DNA of 64,000 bases from UBA1672 sp965263215 (GCA_965263215.1 OZ253663.1:248001-312000); one strand, 5' to 3'; positions 38,519-48,538 are shown, numbered from the stretch's first letter. The notes: generated by a model from the letters alone, not told the origin. Made by a program: numbers and translations.

Positions 38519-40684
38519 TTAATCATTACCTGCGCCCTGATTAATCTTCTTGCCTGACTTTTTGTTTTTAAAGATTGAGTTCAGGCCTTTTGTGACGGCA
38601 TTTTGTTCCTCTGCTTCTTCTTCAGCCACCTCAGCTTTTTGCGGCGCATCCTTTTGAGCTTCGGTTTTCACCTCTTTGGTCTCAACCTTCGCAGGCGCCT
38701 CTTGCTTGACTACATTATCAGAAGCTGGCTGCGGTGCCTCGATACTTACGGGTGCATGATTTGTTTCATAACATGGCTGCTTTGCCGCTTCATCCAAAGT
38801 AACGGCGGCCACCTTCAACATATTATGCTTAGAAGACGGATCCATACTGATATCGAAAACAACAGGAATTGTGTTTACGGGATTATTCTTAGGTTGCGTG
38901 ATATGGGCATAGACTCGCATCGCCTGACCTGCCGCGAGCATTGGAGAGGTAATGGCGAATTCTGCGCCCACACTCTTCGCGCCTTTTTGCGCCGTACCGA
39001 ATCCCAACTGGCTCCAGACACCATTATTCGCCGCTTTGTCTTTATCAAATAACGCGATCGCACCGCCGCCCAATTCATCACGACCTGCAGATATTTCCTC
39101 CCCTTCGTCATGATACACATGTTCACCATCAACCCATTTATCATGAGTCCACCAAACGGTCAGTTTCCAGTCACGATAAAGATCATAGAGGTAATACCCG
39201 ATCGGCACATGACGATTCCCTTGTCCGTCATCTATAAAGATCGCTTGAAACGTGCCGTCTTGATCTGCATCTTCAATCTCAGTGCTGATCAACAAATTGC
39301 CATCCTTTGTCCATGTTCCGCCAAGCGCGAGTTCAACTTCATCACCGTCCGCGTTCTCGACTTCTGATTCGACTTTATACTTATCTTTGATCGGGTCTTT
39401 CACCGTTGGCGGGCCTTTGGCGGAATTACCGCCCATGGGACTGCCGATTGAACCGCCACTCTTACCACCAAGCATACTGCCCAATGCGCCCATCGCCATG
39501 CCTTTGGCTTTGCCTTTCAGGACTGCACCACTGCCGTACTTATCGTTCGGACCAATAATAATCGATGTTGTGCCCGCCGGACGAGCGCATGCCTGTTTTC
39601 TACCGGCTGCGGATTTTGGCGATGCCGTCGCGTTACTGCCTGTTTTCGTCGGACACGGATAATCATCCGGACATTTCAGCGTCATTTTCTCTCCCGCTCT
39701 TGTCGCAGAATCAATACACTTTTTCAAACAATCATAATACGCTTTGCGTGCCTTTTCCGTTTGGCTTTGTCTCCAATCAAGACTGCTTTGCACGCTTTTT
39801 GCGTATGCCTTTGCGACATCGACTTTCTTTTTTAAGTTTGGAATTTCTCCAGTCAAGCGAGTAACCGTTGCCGTCGCTATACCGTTACGCTTTCCTGCTT
39901 CCGCGTAACTGGCTTTTTTCTTCGCGCTATCATTACCACTCAGGCCTTTTTTCAAAATCGCTTTAGTGTCTTTAACTTCTTGTTGTGCATCTCTTAGCCA
40001 CTTTTGTTTCTTCGCTAGGTCAGCTTGCTTGTCACGTACGTCTTTATCAGCTTTTTCCTTATCTTTTTTGACATCGGCTAAAAGACGCTCCTCCTCGCGC
40101 ATAGCGGAATATTCAGCGCTGCAATTATAACGACAAATTGCATCTCCAACGGTTTCACCATCACGCGGGGTAATACGCCATTCTTTTTCCTCTTCTTCGG
40201 GCTCTTCCTCTTCTTCAGTTTCATCATCATCGGCCTCTGCGGATGGTCCGCCAAGACCAATTAACCCGACGCGCGTACATTCAAGTTCCAGCTTACTGAC
40301 AAAGTCCTGCATTTTTTGAATGAGCTGTAAATGCTGGATTTGATCATCACCTGATAAATGTAGATTATCCTTATGCATGTTACGGATACGAACGTGAAAA
40401 TTGATAAGCCACGCATTACAAATCAACTCGCCTGAATTAAGTGCAAGTTCGCTAAGCGCTCCACTCGCGCCGCGCACAGAATCAACCGTCTTGCCTTTCA
40501 ACGCGCCTGTCAGACGCCATGCCTTTCCTGAAGCCAACGCCGTTGTCTCTTGTTGTAGCGTATCACCAAGGGTTTGAACCTCATCACTCATGCCCATCTC
40601 GCCCAGTGTTTTACCGACCGGTCCTGCCTGCGCAGATATGCTGAATGCGATTAAAAAGAGACACGTAAGAAAAAAGCGAAACAT
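38519..40684 (-). CDS. Hypothetical large secreted coiled-coil protein
   Basis: A 721-residue protein with a signal peptide (about residues 1-20, cleaved after AQA-G). Parts seen in order: an N-terminal helical region; a run of Asp/Glu (about 150-170); a Cys-containing segment (ICRYNCSAEYSAM); a Lys-rich coiled coil (about 200-310); a second Cys pair region (YDCLKKCIDS); a Gly/Ser/Met-rich linker (AMGALGSMLGGKSGGSIGSPMGG); a probable beta-rich domain (about 430-640, with WKLTVWWTHDKW and FAITSPMLAAGQAMRVYAHI); and a Lys/Glu/Ala-rich tail. I do not recognise it. It may be an envelope or surface structural protein. Confidence 0.7.
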   Translation of the reverse strand: MFRFFLTCLFLIAFSISAQAGPVGKTLGEMGMSDEVQTLGDTLQQETTALASGKAWRLTGALKGKTVDSVRGASGALSELALNSGELICNAWLINFHVRIRNMHKDNLHLSGDDQIQHLQLIQKMQDFVSKLELECTRVGLIGLGGPSAEADDDETEEEEEPEEEEKEWRITPRDGETVGDAICRYNCSAEYSAMREEERLLADVKKDKEKADKDVRDKQADLAKKQKWLRDAQQEVKDTKAILKKGLSGNDSAKKKASYAEAGKRNGIATATVTRLTGEIPNLKKKVDVAKAYAKSVQSSLDWRQSQTEKARKAYYDCLKKCIDSATRAGEKMTLKCPDDYPCPTKTGSNATASPKSAAGRKQACARPAGTTSIIIGPNDKYGSGAVLKGKAKGMAMGALGSMLGGKSGGSIGSPMGGNSAKGPPTVKDPIKDKYKVESEVENADGDEVELALGGTWTKDGNLLISTEIEDADQDGTFQAIFIDDGQGNRHVPIGYYLYDLYRDWKLTVWWTHDKWVDGEHVYHDEGEEISAGRDELGGGAIALFDKDKAANNGVWSQLGFGTAQKGAKSVGAEFAITSPMLAAGQAMRVYAHITQPKNNPVNTIPVVFDISMDPSSKHNMLKVAAVTLDEAAKQPCYETNHAPVSIEAPQPASDNVVKQEAPAKVETKEVKTEAQKDAPQKAEVAEEEAEEQNAVTKGLNSIFKNKKSGKKINQGAGND

Positions 40685-40904
40685 GGCACGTCCTTAAAAA
40701 ATATAATGATCGCAAACATTAAGCACGTTTTATGCAAGATAAGCAACCTTTGGGGGCAATATACGTAATTATCGTAAACTCTTGAGATTGCATGTATCTT
40801 TCAGGTTTTTATGTAAGAAAAATCTTAATTACGCTAGATCATTACCTATAAATTCTCTACATTGTTCTTTGTTCAAGCTTTGTCAAAATATAATATGGTT
40901 ATTC

Positions 40905-41828
40905 ATGAAACCCGCGATTGCCGTTAAGGCATTACATAAAACCTATGACAATGATTTCACAGCCTTAGATGATATCAATCTTGAGGTCAATAAAGGTGAG
41001 ATCTTTGCTCTGCTCGGCCCGAATGGTGCGGGCAAAACAACCTTGATCAGCGCCATTTGTGGTATTGTAAATGTCACAAAAGGGTCAATTTCAGTGTTTG
41101 ATTTCGACCATGCAAAAGATTACCGCAAAGCGCGCGCTCATATCGGATTAGTACCACAAGAACTAACCACATCGGTTTTTGAATCGGTATGGAACACAGT
41201 ATCATTCACACGCGGCCTGTTCGGTAAGGCGCCGAACCCTGAATACATAGAGCAGCTTCTGAAACGCTTATCCTTATGGGATAAAAAAGATTCACAGATC
41301 AGGGCACTGTCTGGCGGGATGAAACGCCGCGTTATGATTGCAAAGGCGCTTTCGCATGAACCGGACATTCTGTTTCTGGATGAACCCACCGCCGGCGTTG
41401 ACGTTGAGCTTCGTAAATCTATGTGGCAACAGGTGCGTGAACTCAAGGAAACGGGTGTTACAATTATTCTGACCACCCATTATCTGGAAGAAGCCGAAGA
41501 GATGGCCGACCGCATTGGCGTCATTAACAAAGGCAAGTTGATCGTTATTGAAGACAAAAAGACTTTGATGAAAAAGCTTGGTAAGAAAGAGCTTGTGCTT
41601 GATTTGCATAAACCGCTGCAAGAAATTCCACCTTCTTTGGCAGACTTTAATCTGCATTTGTCTGATGACAGGCTACAGCTTTGTTATATCTATGACCCGG
41701 CAAGGGAAGATAACGGTGTTGTGACGTTGCTTGATCTGTTGAAAGAGCAATCCATCAAATGCAAGGACTTCAATACGAGGCAAAGTTCACTGGAAGATAT
41801 ATTCATACAGTTGGTGGAGGAATCATGA
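40905..41828 (+). CDS. ABC transporter ATP-binding protein (ABC-2 exporter type)
   Basis: About 307 residues. Walker A is GPNGAGKTT near residue 38, the signature LSGGMKRR near residue 136 and Walker B ILFLDEPTAGVD near residue 155, with the H-loop in TTHYLEEAEEMADRIGVI. The frame opens earlier at a TTG (40782) but the natural start is the ATG at 40905. A TATAAT at 40889-40894 lies so near the ATG that the transcript might be nearly leaderless. It is followed by a permease with which it overlaps by 4 bp (ATGA). Exported substrate unknown; family members move drugs, polysaccharides or lipids. Confidence 0.92.
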   Translation: MKPAIAVKALHKTYDNDFTALDDINLEVNKGEIFALLGPNGAGKTTLISAICGIVNVTKGSISVFDFDHAKDYRKARAHIGLVPQELTTSVFESVWNTVSFTRGLFGKAPNPEYIEQLLKRLSLWDKKDSQIRALSGGMKRRVMIAKALSHEPDILFLDEPTAGVDVELRKSMWQQVRELKETGVTIILTTHYLEEAEEMADRIGVINKGKLIVIEDKKTLMKKLGKKELVLDLHKPLQEIPPSLADFNLHLSDDRLQLCYIYDPAREDNGVVTLLDLLKEQSIKCKDFNTRQSSLEDIFIQLVEES

Positions 41829-42586
41829 ATCTACGCGGCATCGCAGCGATCTATAAATATGAAATGGCGCGGGCATTCAGAACGGCCGGACAGAGCATCA
41901 TTTCACCGGTTATTTCGACTATTTTGTATTTCATTGTCTTTGGTTCTGCGCTTGGTTCTCGTATTGATGCCGTTGATGGCGTTTCTTACGGAGCGTTTAT
42001 CGTGCCCGGACTTGTGATGCTCACCATCCTCAGTCAAAGCATATCCAATGCCTCATTCGGGATATATTTTCCGCGCTTTACTGGCACAATTTACGAAATT
42101 TTATCCGCACCGCTTTCCTTTTTCGAAGTGGCTGTTGGGTTTGTTGGCGCCGCAGCGACAAAGTCGATAATAATAGGTGTTATTGTACTCATCACAGCCA
42201 GCTTTTTCGTACCGCTCGAAATACAACACCCAATATGGATGGCGTTTTTCCTGATTTTAACATGCGTCACGTTTAGTCTTTTGGGTTTTATTATCGGTAT
42301 ATGGGCAGACGGGTTTGAGAAACTGCAACTCATCCCCTTACTGGTTATCACACCACTGACATTCTTAGGCGGAAGCTTCTATTCCATAGATATGCTGCCG
42401 CCATTTTGGCAAAATGTTTCCCTGCTTAATCCTGTTGTTTATCTCGTCAGTGGTTTCCGATGGAGCTTCTATGAAAGCTCTGACGTTAGTGTCACGACCA
42501 GTATCATCATGATTATGGTCTTCCTGAGCATTTGCATCGCAACCGTCGCATGGATATTCAAAACAGGTTACAGACTAAAAAACTAA
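41825..42586 (+). CDS. ABC-2 type transporter permease
   Basis: A 253-residue membrane protein with about six hydrophobic segments (for example ISPVISTILYFIVFGSALGS near residue 27 and LIPLLVITPLTFLGGSFYSIDMLPPFW near residue 173). The end part LNPVVYLVSGFRWSFYESSD is typical of the ABC-2/NodJ/YadH group. GGAGG lies six bases before the ATG, which overlaps the stop of the ATPase gene. Together they form a complete two-gene exporter. Confidence 0.92.
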   Translation: MNLRGIAAIYKYEMARAFRTAGQSIISPVISTILYFIVFGSALGSRIDAVDGVSYGAFIVPGLVMLTILSQSISNASFGIYFPRFTGTIYEILSAPLSFFEVAVGFVGAAATKSIIIGVIVLITASFFVPLEIQHPIWMAFFLILTCVTFSLLGFIIGIWADGFEKLQLIPLLVITPLTFLGGSFYSIDMLPPFWQNVSLLNPVVYLVSGFRWSFYESSDVSVTTSIIMIMVFLSICIATVAWIFKTGYRLKN

Positions 42587-42607
42587 AATAGTTTTATCTC
42601 TAACCGT

Positions 42608-43360
42608 TTACTGAGAAGAAAAAACCTTTTTTAGTAAATCTGTTGTCCGTGCCGCCGGATTTTCACGGATCAATTGTTCCTCCTGCGCGACATAGTAGAA
42701 AATACCATCCATAGCTTTCTCTACCGCGTAATCATTCAAGTTACTTTTCACGTCAGGCATAAAGGGAAGTTTTTCATACTGCCCCATGACGTTATCATAG
42801 GCCTGAATGGCACCTGCATCTGCCAATGTTTTTTGCACAATTGGGTGCATTTCCTCACTGAGCCCTGGCCCCATAGTCTTACGGAGATAAGATGTTGCCG
42901 CATCGTTTGGCCCTGTCAGAATATTTGTGGCATCATCAATTGTCATTTCGCTGATCGCGGTAATGAACAATTCCTTGGCTTTCGGCGCGGCGGCTTCGGC
43001 CGCGCGGTTAATTCTAAGCTCCAAATCTTCGGTCAATGATCCCATGCCGATTTTGGAAAGTGCAGAGTCAACTTTACCTAATGTACCAGGCAACGGTATG
43101 TGAATTTTAGGGTCAAGATTAAAGCCATCTTTGACGCCAACCTGCCCAACAACTTTTTGCGTCCCTATTTTCAAGGCTTCACGCAATCCTGCGCTCACTT
43201 CAGAATTACTAAGACCGGACACATTATTTGTAACTGCACTCCCCGCCTCTGATTCTAAAACTTTCTTGGCCTTATCCCACCAGTCAAACGCATATGACGG
43301 CGCGGTCATCGATAAAACAAAAAACATGGAAAGAAAAGCAGCAGCGAATAAAAGTCTCAT
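42608..43360 (-). CDS. DUF4197 family periplasmic protein
   Basis: A 250-residue protein with a signal peptide (cleaved after SYA-F near residue 24). SNSEVSAGLREALKIGTQKVVGQVG and KELFITAISEMTIDDATNILTGPNDAATSYLRKTM match DUF4197, a family of unknown function common in proteobacteria. It ends 21 bp from the ABC permease on the other strand. Confidence 0.87.
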   Translation of the reverse strand: MRLLFAAAFLSMFFVLSMTAPSYAFDWWDKAKKVLESEAGSAVTNNVSGLSNSEVSAGLREALKIGTQKVVGQVGVKDGFNLDPKIHIPLPGTLGKVDSALSKIGMGSLTEDLELRINRAAEAAAPKAKELFITAISEMTIDDATNILTGPNDAATSYLRKTMGPGLSEEMHPIVQKTLADAGAIQAYDNVMGQYEKLPFMPDVKSNLNDYAVEKAMDGIFYYVAQEEQLIRENPAARTTDLLKKVFSSQ

Positions 43361-43517
43361 GACGTCACCCTAATAATGATTTTATTGGAATGATGATAGG
43401 GAAACACCTTTCCTAAAACAAATATATTTTTATACTTCTGAAGACTTGCCGATGGAACGCTTTTAAGTTACTCAAAAGTATAATAGTTTTTCTGATCGTT
43501 AAAAAAGAAAGAAAGAA

Positions 43518-44255
43518 ATGCAAGATACCCTGAAAAAACTTCTTCGTGATATTGGCCTTTATAAACAAGTACGATGGGTATATTTGCGTGGCAGCGCTCT
43601 CGCATGGCGCATCTATAACTTTGTAACTAAGCGTCAAGACGGAATCATTAATGATTATTTAGGCTCAAACGAAATGCGCAAAATACATTTGGGGTGCGGA
43701 AATAACATTCTTGATGGGTGGCTTAATACAGACCTTATCCCAACAGGTAAACGCATTCGCCTTGATGTATCAAAAAGATATCCTTTTGATGATAATACAT
43801 TTGATCATGCTTACTCAGAACATGTTATTGAGCACCTTCCCTACCAAATTGGCAGAACAATGATCAGTGAGGCTTTCAGAGTTTTAAAACCCGGCGGGGT
43901 TATCAGAATTTCAACACCTGATTTAAAATTTTTAATTGCCCTATATGAAGACGATAAAAAAGACATTCATGAGCAGTATATAAAATGGAATGCGGAAAAC
44001 TTCATTGGTGACGAGGCGCCCCATGATAGCATTTCAGTTTTCAATAATTATGTGCGTGATTGGGGGCATGTTTACATTTACGATGTGGAATCATTATCCA
44101 GAATGTTTAAAGAAATTGGCTTCACAGATATTAAAGCCGTGAAAATCAATGAAAGTGAGCATGAGCACTTGCAAAATCTGGAACATGAAAGCCGTCATCC
44201 GGAAGGCTTCCTTCAGTTGGAAACAATGACCATCGAAGGTACAAAGCCAGCTTAA
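43518..44255 (+). CDS. Class I SAM-dependent methyltransferase
   Basis: A 245-residue protein. KIHLGCGNNILDGWLNTDL near residue 55 is the SAM-binding region, and HVIEHLPYQIGRTMISEAFRVLKPGGVIRISTPDL near residue 97 is characteristic of the type 11 methyltransferases found in glycan gene clusters. It opens the polysaccharide locus and ends against a GT4 gene on the other strand, overlapping by 4 bp. The substrate, probably a sugar, is unknown. Confidence 0.88.
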   Translation: MQDTLKKLLRDIGLYKQVRWVYLRGSALAWRIYNFVTKRQDGIINDYLGSNEMRKIHLGCGNNILDGWLNTDLIPTGKRIRLDVSKRYPFDDNTFDHAYSEHVIEHLPYQIGRTMISEAFRVLKPGGVIRISTPDLKFLIALYEDDKKDIHEQYIKWNAENFIGDEAPHDSISVFNNYVRDWGHVYIYDVESLSRMFKEIGFTDIKAVKINESEHEHLQNLEHESRHPEGFLQLETMTIEGTKPA

Positions 44256-45355
44256 CCATTCATCGAAATAAAAAGCTCTTCCCATTGATCAAAAATAGCT
44301 TCGGGCCGATATTGTTCCACAGCCTTGATTGCAGATTCGCCCATCGTTTGACGTAAGCCACCATCATCCATTAATTCGGCAATTTGATGGGCGAGTGTTG
44401 CAGCATTATCCTGCCCCTGCGCCAGAAGCCCTGTTATACCATCTTGTATCAAATCGCTAACGCCTGAGCATTTGGAAAAACCAACCGCAGGCAATCCATA
44501 CGCCATCGCCTCAGCCAAGGCATTGGGGAACCCTTCCCACCGTGAGGGCAAACAAAACAAATGCGCATTTTCGTATAATGTTTTTACATCCTGCACTTTG
44601 CCCAATAATTCAACGCGCTCCTGAATACCCAGATCGCGCACCATATTTTTAATTTTTTCTTCATCGTCCCCATCACCTGCAATTTGCAATATCCAGTCCG
44701 GGAACTGATTAGCAATACTCGCGAAAGCATGAATTAAAACATCGGTATTTTTCTGATAGGCCAATCTGGCAACGCATAATAGTTTTTTGACGGAATCTTC
44801 TGCCCCCGCTGGCGACGCCCTGCCATCAACAGGTAAAACAGGGTTGTGAATACACACAATTTTATCACGTAAATATGGCGGATATCCCTCTCGGTATCGT
44901 TCAAACTGTACAGTTATTTTATCTGCGGGTCGCAAAGAACGATGTACTTTATTCTTGGCTTTAACGGTTGAAAAATTCAGACGTGACGGTGCATTCCTCT
45001 CCGCCGCGATCATCGGTATTTTAAGCCCCAGAAGAAAAAGACGTGTTGAGAAAAACACACCACTTTCGAAACACATAATTACATCGGGTTTCTCTTGTTT
45101 AACAATTTTTCGAACGCGCGGTGCCCGTTTCAAACGCAGCGTCAAACTCGCTCGCTCCATCGGGTCGCCCATATTAAGACAATGCCATTTGATGGCTTTG
45201 TCCATTTCATAATAGGCCGTTGCATTCTTGCGATCCCATGTCAATAAAGACACATCATGACCGCGCCTTACCATCTCATTCATGATCTCTGTGATCATAC
45301 GCTCAACGCCACCGGCAACTTGGTCGATCTTTCTCCAGACAAACATAATTTTCAT
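44252..45355 (-). CDS. Glycosyltransferase family 4
   Basis: About 367 residues from the ATG at 45355, which overlaps the TGA of the upstream GT2 gene; a longer open frame to 45430 lies inside that gene. The N-terminal MKIMFVWRKIDQVAGGVERM loop (G-G motif) and the C-terminal PSRWEGFPNALAEAMAYGLPAVG, with the E-x7-E donor-binding motif, define a GT-B retaining transferase. It adds sugars from nucleotide donors to the growing lipid-linked glycan at the cytoplasmic face. Last gene of a coupled four-gene operon (flippase, GT2, GT2, GT4). Confidence 0.9.
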   Translation of the reverse strand: MKIMFVWRKIDQVAGGVERMITEIMNEMVRRGHDVSLLTWDRKNATAYYEMDKAIKWHCLNMGDPMERASLTLRLKRAPRVRKIVKQEKPDVIMCFESGVFFSTRLFLLGLKIPMIAAERNAPSRLNFSTVKAKNKVHRSLRPADKITVQFERYREGYPPYLRDKIVCIHNPVLPVDGRASPAGAEDSVKKLLCVARLAYQKNTDVLIHAFASIANQFPDWILQIAGDGDDEEKIKNMVRDLGIQERVELLGKVQDVKTLYENAHLFCLPSRWEGFPNALAEAMAYGLPAVGFSKCSGVSDLIQDGITGLLAQGQDNAATLAHQIAELMDDGGLRQTMGESAIKAVEQYRPEAIFDQWEELFISMNG

Positions 45356-46314
45356 GAGTCTGCAGGCTTTCTTTTCATTTTCCATTCGTGAACCAGACGT
45401 TTTGGTGCACTCACCCAGAAATGCTTCCACGTCAAAAACGGATGCTTGATAAATAGCTCTATCAACACAAATACCGCCCTTATTTTTTCACCGGAAAAGT
45501 GGTGCAAACGCAACTTGTTCCAGAGCATCGCGTAACCAAATCTCTTTTTTGAAACCAAGTAGTCTTTGTATTTTTCCATGACAATACGGTAACTGTCATA
45601 CACAACCTCGGCTCTTTTTTCTGCCCCGCCTGTTGAATATTGAATTAAAACATCTTCACTGCAGCCAATAAAATGTCCGCCTTTCAAGCCCAAACGAATA
45701 GAGAAATCAGCGTCCTCGCTACGGAACATATCTTCATCATATAGCCCAACAGCTTCATACGTTGATTTTCGTGTCATGAGCGAACAACTGGGCGTCCCGC
45801 TGCCGTAAAACACGCCGTCCTTTTTTCCAAAATAGAGCAAAAAATCAATAATTTCCGTTCCGATAGGACCACGTTCTTTTGATCCTATAGCCTCTAATTT
45901 CACATCATAACCATTGGGATATTTACGCACACCGGACCCCCAACATGCGACAAGCGCGGCGCCCGTTTTTTTTTCATGCTCTGTGATTGTTCTGTGCTGA
46001 GCGGATAACCGATTAGATGCACTTTCATCATCATCATCGAAAATGGCGATGAATTCGCCGCGCGCTTTGCCGATCACTGTGTTAAGCGCGCCGGGAAATG
46101 TTTTGTTGGCCTCATGCTGAATAAAAATGGCGCGATCTTCATCTGCAATTGTCTTTTGGATAATTTCAGGCGTTTTATCTTTCGACCCGTCATCCACGAT
46201 CAAAACTTCAAAATTCGGCCAATCCTGCGCAAGTGCACTATTGATTGCGCGTGCAACGGTATCCTCTGAGTTGTAACAACAAATTCCAATCGTAATGAGC
46301 GGTGTTTTACTCAT
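45352..46314 (-). CDS. Glycosyltransferase family 2
   Basis: A 320-residue GT-A transferase. ITIGICCYNSEDTVARAINSAL and VLIVDDGSKDKT form the nucleotide-binding part, and FIAIFDDDDE carries the metal-binding Asp cluster; the ED of SEDADFSIRL near residue 205 fits the catalytic base region. No membrane helices. ATG and TGA of the neighbouring genes overlap at both ends (ATGA), which indicates translational coupling. Paralogous to the next GT2 gene. Confidence 0.9.
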   Translation of the reverse strand: MSKTPLITIGICCYNSEDTVARAINSALAQDWPNFEVLIVDDGSKDKTPEIIQKTIADEDRAIFIQHEANKTFPGALNTVIGKARGEFIAIFDDDDESASNRLSAQHRTITEHEKKTGAALVACWGSGVRKYPNGYDVKLEAIGSKERGPIGTEIIDFLLYFGKKDGVFYGSGTPSCSLMTRKSTYEAVGLYDEDMFRSEDADFSIRLGLKGGHFIGCSEDVLIQYSTGGAEKRAEVVYDSYRIVMEKYKDYLVSKKRFGYAMLWNKLRLHHFSGEKIRAVFVLIELFIKHPFLTWKHFWVSAPKRLVHEWKMKRKPADS

Positions 46315-47294
46315 GCTGCTTTATCCACGTTAAATGTTTTGTGATGCCATTTACGAAAATCCTGACGGGTGCTTCGTGCGGGCATAGACCAGATTATTTT
46401 TTGAATAACCTTAATCGGAGAGCGTAAAAATAATTTCATCATGCCGAAGATAAGGCCAATTTTATTATTATTGTGATTTTTATGACGCACATCCAACCAT
46501 GATAAACAAAAGTCATACCATCCGATTTTTTCAAGATATGGCTTGTTTTTTTCCAAAACAAACAGCTCCGCTTTACGTTCTTCGTTCAATGTTTTTTCTC
46601 GCCCCATGGTCATGGTTTGCAAGACCAAAGGCTCTGCAATACCAACAAAATGACCACCTGCCAAGGCAAACCGAACGTTAAACTCCGTATCTTCGCCTCG
46701 TGTCATCTCGTTATTATAGCCATTCATTTTTCTAAACACATCAATACGCGCCATACGTGAACAATTGGCACAAGACCCGACAACATCCTTGCTCAAACGC
46801 CCTGTTAAAATACGATCTGCGACGGCTTTGCCATTGGGTGCGATGCCTTCGCCCGTTCCCATTGTTGGTTCATAGCGTTCATAGCCGTTTTGAAATGTCT
46901 GCATACGCGCCGTATGGCATAGAACAAGATCCGCTTTATGTTCTGCCTCATACTGCGTGATACGTTCATATTGACGACGAACCCGATCAGGCAGACTTTT
47001 ATCATCATCATCAAAAATTGCCATAAATTCGCCTTTAGCCTCGGTGATAAGCGTGTTTAAAGACCCTGCAAATCCTTTGTTTTGTTCATAGACAATCAGG
47101 CGTGCATTTTCATTGCCTTCAATGGCTTTGCGCACAACATCCACCGTGTTATCGCGAGATCCATCATCACCAATTAGTATTTCTGTGTTCGGCCAATCTT
47201 GTATTAGCGCACTCTCGATGGCCAGATGCACAGTATCCGCCGAGTTATAGCAAGAAATACAAATTGTGATTAAGGGTGCGTCGGGTTTCGTCAT
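46311..47294 (-). CDS. Glycosyltransferase family 2
   Basis: A 327-residue GT-A transferase very similar in plan to its neighbour: ITICISCYNSADTVHLAIESALIQDWPNTEILIGDDGS at the N-terminus, FMAIFDDDDKS for metal binding and RGEDTEFNVRFALAGGHFVG near residue 210. The shared GGHFxG and DDDD context with the downstream GT2 suggests a local duplication followed by divergence. Overlaps both neighbours by 4 bp. Confidence 0.9.
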   Translation of the reverse strand: MTKPDAPLITICISCYNSADTVHLAIESALIQDWPNTEILIGDDGSRDNTVDVVRKAIEGNENARLIVYEQNKGFAGSLNTLITEAKGEFMAIFDDDDKSLPDRVRRQYERITQYEAEHKADLVLCHTARMQTFQNGYERYEPTMGTGEGIAPNGKAVADRILTGRLSKDVVGSCANCSRMARIDVFRKMNGYNNEMTRGEDTEFNVRFALAGGHFVGIAEPLVLQTMTMGREKTLNEERKAELFVLEKNKPYLEKIGWYDFCLSWLDVRHKNHNNNKIGLIFGMMKLFLRSPIKVIQKIIWSMPARSTRQDFRKWHHKTFNVDKAA

Positions 47295-48538
47295 TTTATG
47301 CCATCAATAGGGTAATTTTTCTTCAATATAGCACCAACGACATATGTTAACAGTATGCGATAAATAAAGGCCGAAATGACCGCCCCTAAAATCCCAAAAA
47401 CGGGTATTAATATGATTGATGCGATGATACGACCAAGAGATGTGTATATCAGAATGCTTCGAAAGCTTGAAATATCGATACGTGATCTTATAAAACGAAA
47501 CTGCAAAGTCGACATATTACCGATAGCGACAGCACATAACAAAGCCTGCGCATATGGTATAGAATCTGAATAGTTCTCACCGAATAGCAATATAACTAAT
47601 GTCGGGAGAAACAAAAAAGCAAACAACACTATCGCCGCGCCATAAATAAAAACAAAGCTCTTAAGATATTTATCAAGCTCGCTTGTGTAATGCTCTGATT
47701 TGGCAAATTTAGGCCCCAAAACCGCACTTAAATCTTGCGCTACATTTCGAAATAAATCGGCAATGCGTTCTGCCGCAACAAATGTAGCAAGTGCCGTTGG
47801 TGACAAGAAATAAAAAACAAGAAGCTTATCGGAGTATGTGGCAATAACATTTATCGTTGAATAGAAACTTGTCTTAATCCCATACAGTATGTTTCCGTCT
47901 TCAACCGATGCATCGACAGATATTGATTTACAATTAATATAGGTCATGATCACGTTTTGTAATGCCGGAATTAAAAGTACGAAAAAGAGGGGCACAGCGA
48001 TATTACCGGGCCAAATCAACACGCCTGTAATAATAAAAAAATACATAACAATGAGCGCAAGGCCATTATGCTTGAGATAACTCCCGAATTTTTCATTGCC
48101 AATATGGATACTGTTCCATTGCAATAACCCATGTGTGAAGGGGAAAATAAATGCCGATATCATAAAGCCGTAGGCCAATGGTATATGGTCTTGGCGGAAA
48201 TACCAAAAGGCCAACATCAGTAAAATCATACTACCTATGGAATTAAACAAAAGTGATATTGGAATGGCCTTGCGGTATGTTCCTAAAAATCCACGTGCAA
48301 CCGCCTGCATAATAGAATCGTTCATACCCTTGAGGCTAAAAACTGTCAAAATACCAATGCAGCTCAAGATAAAATGATATTCTCCAAACGATTCTTTACT
48401 GAGTGCGCGCACAACAAAATACGTTGATGCCAGCGCCAAGACAATCTGCAAGCCACGCAACGCTGACACATATGCAATATTTTTTAAAAGAGGTATATTA
48501 CTTTTTAAATCATTTAAGAATTTTTGATTAATATTCAT
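47291..48538 (-). CDS. Polysaccharide flippase, Wzx/MATE-like (oligosaccharide flippase family)
   Basis: A 415-residue protein with about twelve hydrophobic segments. YVSALRGLQIVLALASTYFVVRALSKESFGEYHFILS at the N-terminus is typical of the Wzx/RfbX family that flips undecaprenyl-linked glycan units across the inner membrane. First gene of the minus-strand operon with two GT2 and one GT4. A Wzx-type flippase implies a Wzy-dependent glycan, but no polymerase is seen in the window. Confidence 0.87.
   Translation of the reverse strand: MNINQKFLNDLKSNIPLLKNIAYVSALRGLQIVLALASTYFVVRALSKESFGEYHFILSCIGILTVFSLKGMNDSIMQAVARGFLGTYRKAIPISLLFNSIGSMILLMLAFWYFRQDHIPLAYGFMISAFIFPFTHGLLQWNSIHIGNEKFGSYLKHNGLALIVMYFFIITGVLIWPGNIAVPLFFVLLIPALQNVIMTYINCKSISVDASVEDGNILYGIKTSFYSTINVIATYSDKLLVFYFLSPTALATFVAAERIADLFRNVAQDLSAVLGPKFAKSEHYTSELDKYLKSFVFIYGAAIVLFAFLFLPTLVILLFGENYSDSIPYAQALLCAVAIGNMSTLQFRFIRSRIDISSFRSILIYTSLGRIIASIILIPVFGILGAVISAFIYRILLTYVVGAILKKNYPIDGIK

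Noticed and set aside
40782..40904. N-terminal extension of the ABC ATPase from a TTG
   Set aside because: The 41 extra residues do not look like an ABC domain and the normal start follows at the ATG at 40905.
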